Shown here piece after piece: positions 23,108 to 25,300 of a stretch of 25,300 nucleotides of DNA. Source of the DNA: a virus; the IMG/VR virus record IMGVR_UViG_3300024262_004010, positions 1 to 25,300 of that record. The stretch is one strand, 5' to 3'. A program made the translations under genes and the position numbers. The first letter of the stretch is position 1, and each line of letters begins with the position of its first letter. The notes under the pieces are model-generated. The model saw only the letters and a list, made by a program, of their open reading frames with translations. It had not been told where the DNA came from and searched no databases.

Positions 23108-23911
23108 TTATATTTTAATTACCAAATTATTATCGGCATAAACCTTATTTTCTCTCGATGTCACATTATGAAACAAATCTCTATTCCTATTGGTTAGTTC
23201 ACCTGCTTTGGGGTGTTGATATGCTTGTTCGTGAAATTGGTGGACAACTACCCTATCATCAATAATTCTAACATTCAGTCCCAGCTTCATCACCCTATTT
23301 AAAAATTCATCATCATCATAACCAATTCCATCACCATATCTTTCATCAAATCCATTTAATTTCTTCATATTCGAATTATGAATTGCTGCACAGAAGTGAT
23401 ATGCTTTGGGTCGATAAGTACTGTGATTATACCAACCCGGAAGATTAAAATCATAAAAAATCCGGGGCACTAGTGGTGAAATTATCGTTCTCATGTCATC
23501 CCTTGTTAAATTGGGTTTTGATGTTGCTCGATTTGTTTGGTCCTTATTAATTGAATATGTCGAGAACGCATAATATTCGTTCTCCTTTAAATTCTCATCA
23601 ACATATGACATAATATCATCAAGATGAAAACATTCGGGGTTCTGTAAAATAATTATTTCCCCGGTTGCATCCTTAATACCAATATTAAAAGGAACCGATG
23701 GGTTAACATGCTTCTTTTCTTCTTTTTTAATTTTAATAACACGTAAAAATGGATAAGTTTGCATTAAATCAGTAATATCGTGTTCCTCATCACTCCCATC
23801 ATCTACAACAATAAATTCAAAGTCTTTAATTACGGATTCATTGATTGAAAGCAGTGTTGTTTCCAATAATGGTCTCCTATTAAAATATGTCGCAACAATT
23901 GAAATTTTCAT
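23108..23911 (-). CDS. GT2 family glycosyltransferase
   Basis: A 267-aa inverting GT-A enzyme of family 2. ISIVATYFNRR (3-13) begins the nucleotide-binding fold; VVDDGSDEEH (35-44) contains the metal/nucleotide-binding Asp residues; GYDDDEFLNRV (197-207) supplies the likely catalytic base region. It shares long motifs (VVDDGSDEEH, NPSxPxNI, QNPECFH) with the second domain of the protein at 20696, and the coding DNA around the first motif is nearly identical over about 30 nt. A recent duplication is likely. Sugar donor and acceptor are unknown. One base separates it from the upstream gene. Confidence 0.85.
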   Translation of the reverse strand: MKISIVATYFNRRPLLETTLLSINESVIKDFEFIVVDDGSDEEHDITDLMQTYPFLRVIKIKKEEKKHVNPSVPFNIGIKDATGEIIILQNPECFHLDDIMSYVDENLKENEYYAFSTYSINKDQTNRATSKPNLTRDDMRTIISPLVPRIFYDFNLPGWYNHSTYRPKAYHFCAAIHNSNMKKLNGFDERYGDGIGYDDDEFLNRVMKLGLNVRIIDDRVVVHQFHEQAYQHPKAGELTNRNRDLFHNVTSRENKVYADNNLVIKI

Positions 23912-23912
23912 A

Positions 23913-24725
23913 TCAATAATTATTGTAATTAACCAATTTGAACTTAGGTTCTATTTTTTCTAACTCCACCTCACCCCTTTGGAGCTTTGCAACCAAATTC
24001 TCACCATTCCAATTATTATAATAATCAATAATTTCTTGGATGAAATTTCCTCTATCATAATTTATTTTTGCTGATGAATTAATTAATTTGGGTCTAATAT
24101 CTTTTCTCACCATCGTCATGTGGTGCATTATTATGAAATCTGGGTCGAATAATCGGTAATTGGGGAAATTAGGTCTTCTTGTTGGGTCCACGGGATTTGG
24201 GACGATATTATATGCCCAAGTATAATTAACATTTTTATGAAATATTGGAACAAATAATGAGACCTTCGTTTCATCCTTCCCTTTCAACAAGAATTCCGGG
24301 GTCTTATAGTAACTTTCTAATTCACAATATGTCATACTATCTGGGTTAGTCTTATAGAATTCAATTAGGTTAGAAAACTCTTCTTTGACATAGAATTCGT
24401 CAGTATCCATTGACATATGATGAGTACAATAATTCCTTCGAGATAGTTCTAACCCGATATTTCTTTTAGTTAATTCGTTATGGTGGCAATATTGTTGTCC
24501 AAATTGTTGAGGTACAAACTCAAATATTTCATCAACTAAACCATCGTCTTTTAAATCCAATAATAAATCGAGTAAATCATCACTACAATCATTACCAAAA
24601 TTAGATTTTTTTTGGTAGACAACTGAAATATATTGAACGAATTCTCGAATTGACAGAATTGAATCTTCAAGCAATTCTTCACCATCAAAAACATTGTAAC
24701 TAACTCCAAACTTTATGAAACTCAT
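23913..24725 (-). CDS. Glycosyltransferase-like protein
   Basis: A 270-aa protein resembling GT-A glycosyltransferases of the GT2-like/GT92-like kind. An opening strand VSYNVFDGEELLEDSI (8-23) and a parallel strand YISVVYQ precede an HHNELTKRNIGLEL helix and the DxD-type motif MDTDEF (106-111). HHMTMVRKD near 215 could provide further active-site residues. The motifs suggest sugar transfer, but the family is not secure. It overlaps the neighbouring glycosyltransferase gene by 4 nt at its start and lies 1 nt from the GT2 gene at its end. Confidence 0.7.
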   Translation of the reverse strand: MSFIKFGVSYNVFDGEELLEDSILSIREFVQYISVVYQKKSNFGNDCSDDLLDLLLDLKDDGLVDEIFEFVPQQFGQQYCHHNELTKRNIGLELSRRNYCTHHMSMDTDEFYVKEEFSNLIEFYKTNPDSMTYCELESYYKTPEFLLKGKDETKVSLFVPIFHKNVNYTWAYNIVPNPVDPTRRPNFPNYRLFDPDFIIMHHMTMVRKDIRPKLINSSAKINYDRGNFIQEIIDYYNNWNGENLVAKLQRGEVELEKIEPKFKLVNYNNY

Positions 24726-25300
24726 GATAATCTTATATGTTTATTAAGTACTTCTTTATTCTCTAAATAAAAAGGATGAAGTCTTTCAAAATAATCCCTA
24801 TTTAACTTCTCTATTTTATCACCACTCTTATCTCTCGATACCGATTCAAAATGATATGCCACGGCATCACTAACTGTGATATTCCTCTTATTTTTTATCA
24901 AACATTTAAGATTAAGTTCGACATCCTCAAAACATTCGATATAAGATTCATTTAAATAACCACATTCAATAAATACTTCCTTATTAATTAATAGAAACGC
25001 TCCAGTATTTCCTAATGAATGTTGATTTACTGTAGTTCGATATTTTTCAGTTTTACGGATATCGATATGTGTAAGATGAATATTTTCAGTGCTATCCCTA
25101 ATAATTCCAATACCATTATGTTGAATACTCGCATCGCCATAATGTAAACGGATACCTATTGTCCCAACACTATTTTTATTTTGATTATAAATTTCAACTG
25201 TTCTACTCAGGGCATCATTCAGTAAAACAATATCGTCATTACAGAATAGTAATAACTCGGTATCGGCACTAACATGATTACGTACCACGTCATTATTGAT
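24722..25300 (-). CDS. GT2 glycosyltransferase, 5' end cut by window edge
   Basis: Open to the right edge; the frame continues past 25288 (reading I-N-N-D before the GTG there), so that GTG is not the true start. The visible 190 residues are the middle and C-terminal part of a GT2 enzyme like the rhamnosyltransferase group. LLLFCNDDIVLL carries the DxD-like metal motif, VGTIGIRLHYGDASIQHNG is the family's central segment, GAFLLINKEVFIECGYL follows, and ECFEDVELNLKCL has the catalytic ED pair. YHFESVSRDKSGD near the end is also typical. The family likeness makes transfer of a deoxysugar such as rhamnose plausible, in line with the Rml-type genes. Confidence 0.83.
   Translation of the reverse strand: MNNDVVRNHVSADTELLLFCNDDIVLLNDALSRTVEIYNQNKNSVGTIGIRLHYGDASIQHNGIGIIRDSTENIHLTHIDIRKTEKYRTTVNQHSLGNTGAFLLINKEVFIECGYLNESYIECFEDVELNLKCLIKNKRNITVSDAVAYHFESVSRDKSGDKIEKLNRDYFERLHPFYLENKEVLNKHIRLS

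Noticed and set aside
25286-25288. GTG at 25288 as start of the rightmost glycosyltransferase
   Set aside because: The frame stays open to the window edge and the N-terminal GT2 motifs are missing, so the gene is cut by the window.
1-25300. CRISPR arrays, insertion sequences, integrase or attachment sites
   Set aside because: No regular repeat-spacer pattern, transposase, integrase or flanking duplication was seen on either strand.
12223-25300. Reading the right half as a bacterial O-antigen locus
   Set aside because: Strand, base composition, overlapping starts and lack of Shine-Dalgarno motifs are the same as in the phage half, and the gap is only 38 nt. A chimera cannot be fully ruled out without reads.

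Overview
This window looks like a piece of a large T4-like tailed-phage genome whose host is probably a member of the Bacteroidota. The phage assignment rests on a T4-type replication and recombination set: gp41-like helicase, FEN-type RNase H, UvsX and a gp32-like SSB with a zinc site. A tRNA and an operon of acidic, low-complexity virion-type proteins support it. The host inference rests on three promoter-like sites with the Bacteroidota pattern TTG-N(19-20)-TATATTTG, and on start codons preceded by A-rich sequence instead of Shine-Dalgarno motifs. Base composition is AT-rich throughout. Every supported gene is on the minus strand, so transcription runs from right to left.

Layout, left to right. 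1-545 is a gene-poor end with a leftward terminator, one or two possible tiny ORFs and an unusual CAT-anticodon tRNA. 586-7091 is the replication block: helicase, a 223-aa protein with an internal repeat, RNase H, UvsX and SSB, with promoters before the tRNA, the 223-aa gene and the SSB, and a strong terminator after the SSB. 7123-12184 holds virion-type genes. First comes a beta-rich DNRLRE-like protein. To its right is a four-gene operon: a 58-aa acidic protein, a Pro/Ala-rich coiled-coil protein, an HExxH metallopeptidase and a 716-aa acidic DUF5661-like protein. It ends in a terminator at 8566-8595.

12223-25300 is a tightly packed, mostly overlapping leftward run of sugar-nucleotide, methyltransferase and glycosyltransferase genes. 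It includes ADP-heptose enzymes (separate kinase and adenylyltransferase, plus HldD), RmlB-, RmlC- and RmlD-like enzymes, a UDP-GlcNAc 2-epimerase, a further epimerase/dehydratase, two methyltransferases, a DUF2061 membrane protein, a small zinc-ribbon protein and four glycosyltransferase-like proteins. The last of these runs off the right edge.

Together the genes suggest a phage that carries much of a pathway for an unusual glycan. Some steps are missing from the window (GmhA, GmhB, RmlA) and would have to come from the host or from genes outside it. The glycan could decorate virions, alter the host surface or modify another target; the sequence does not say which.
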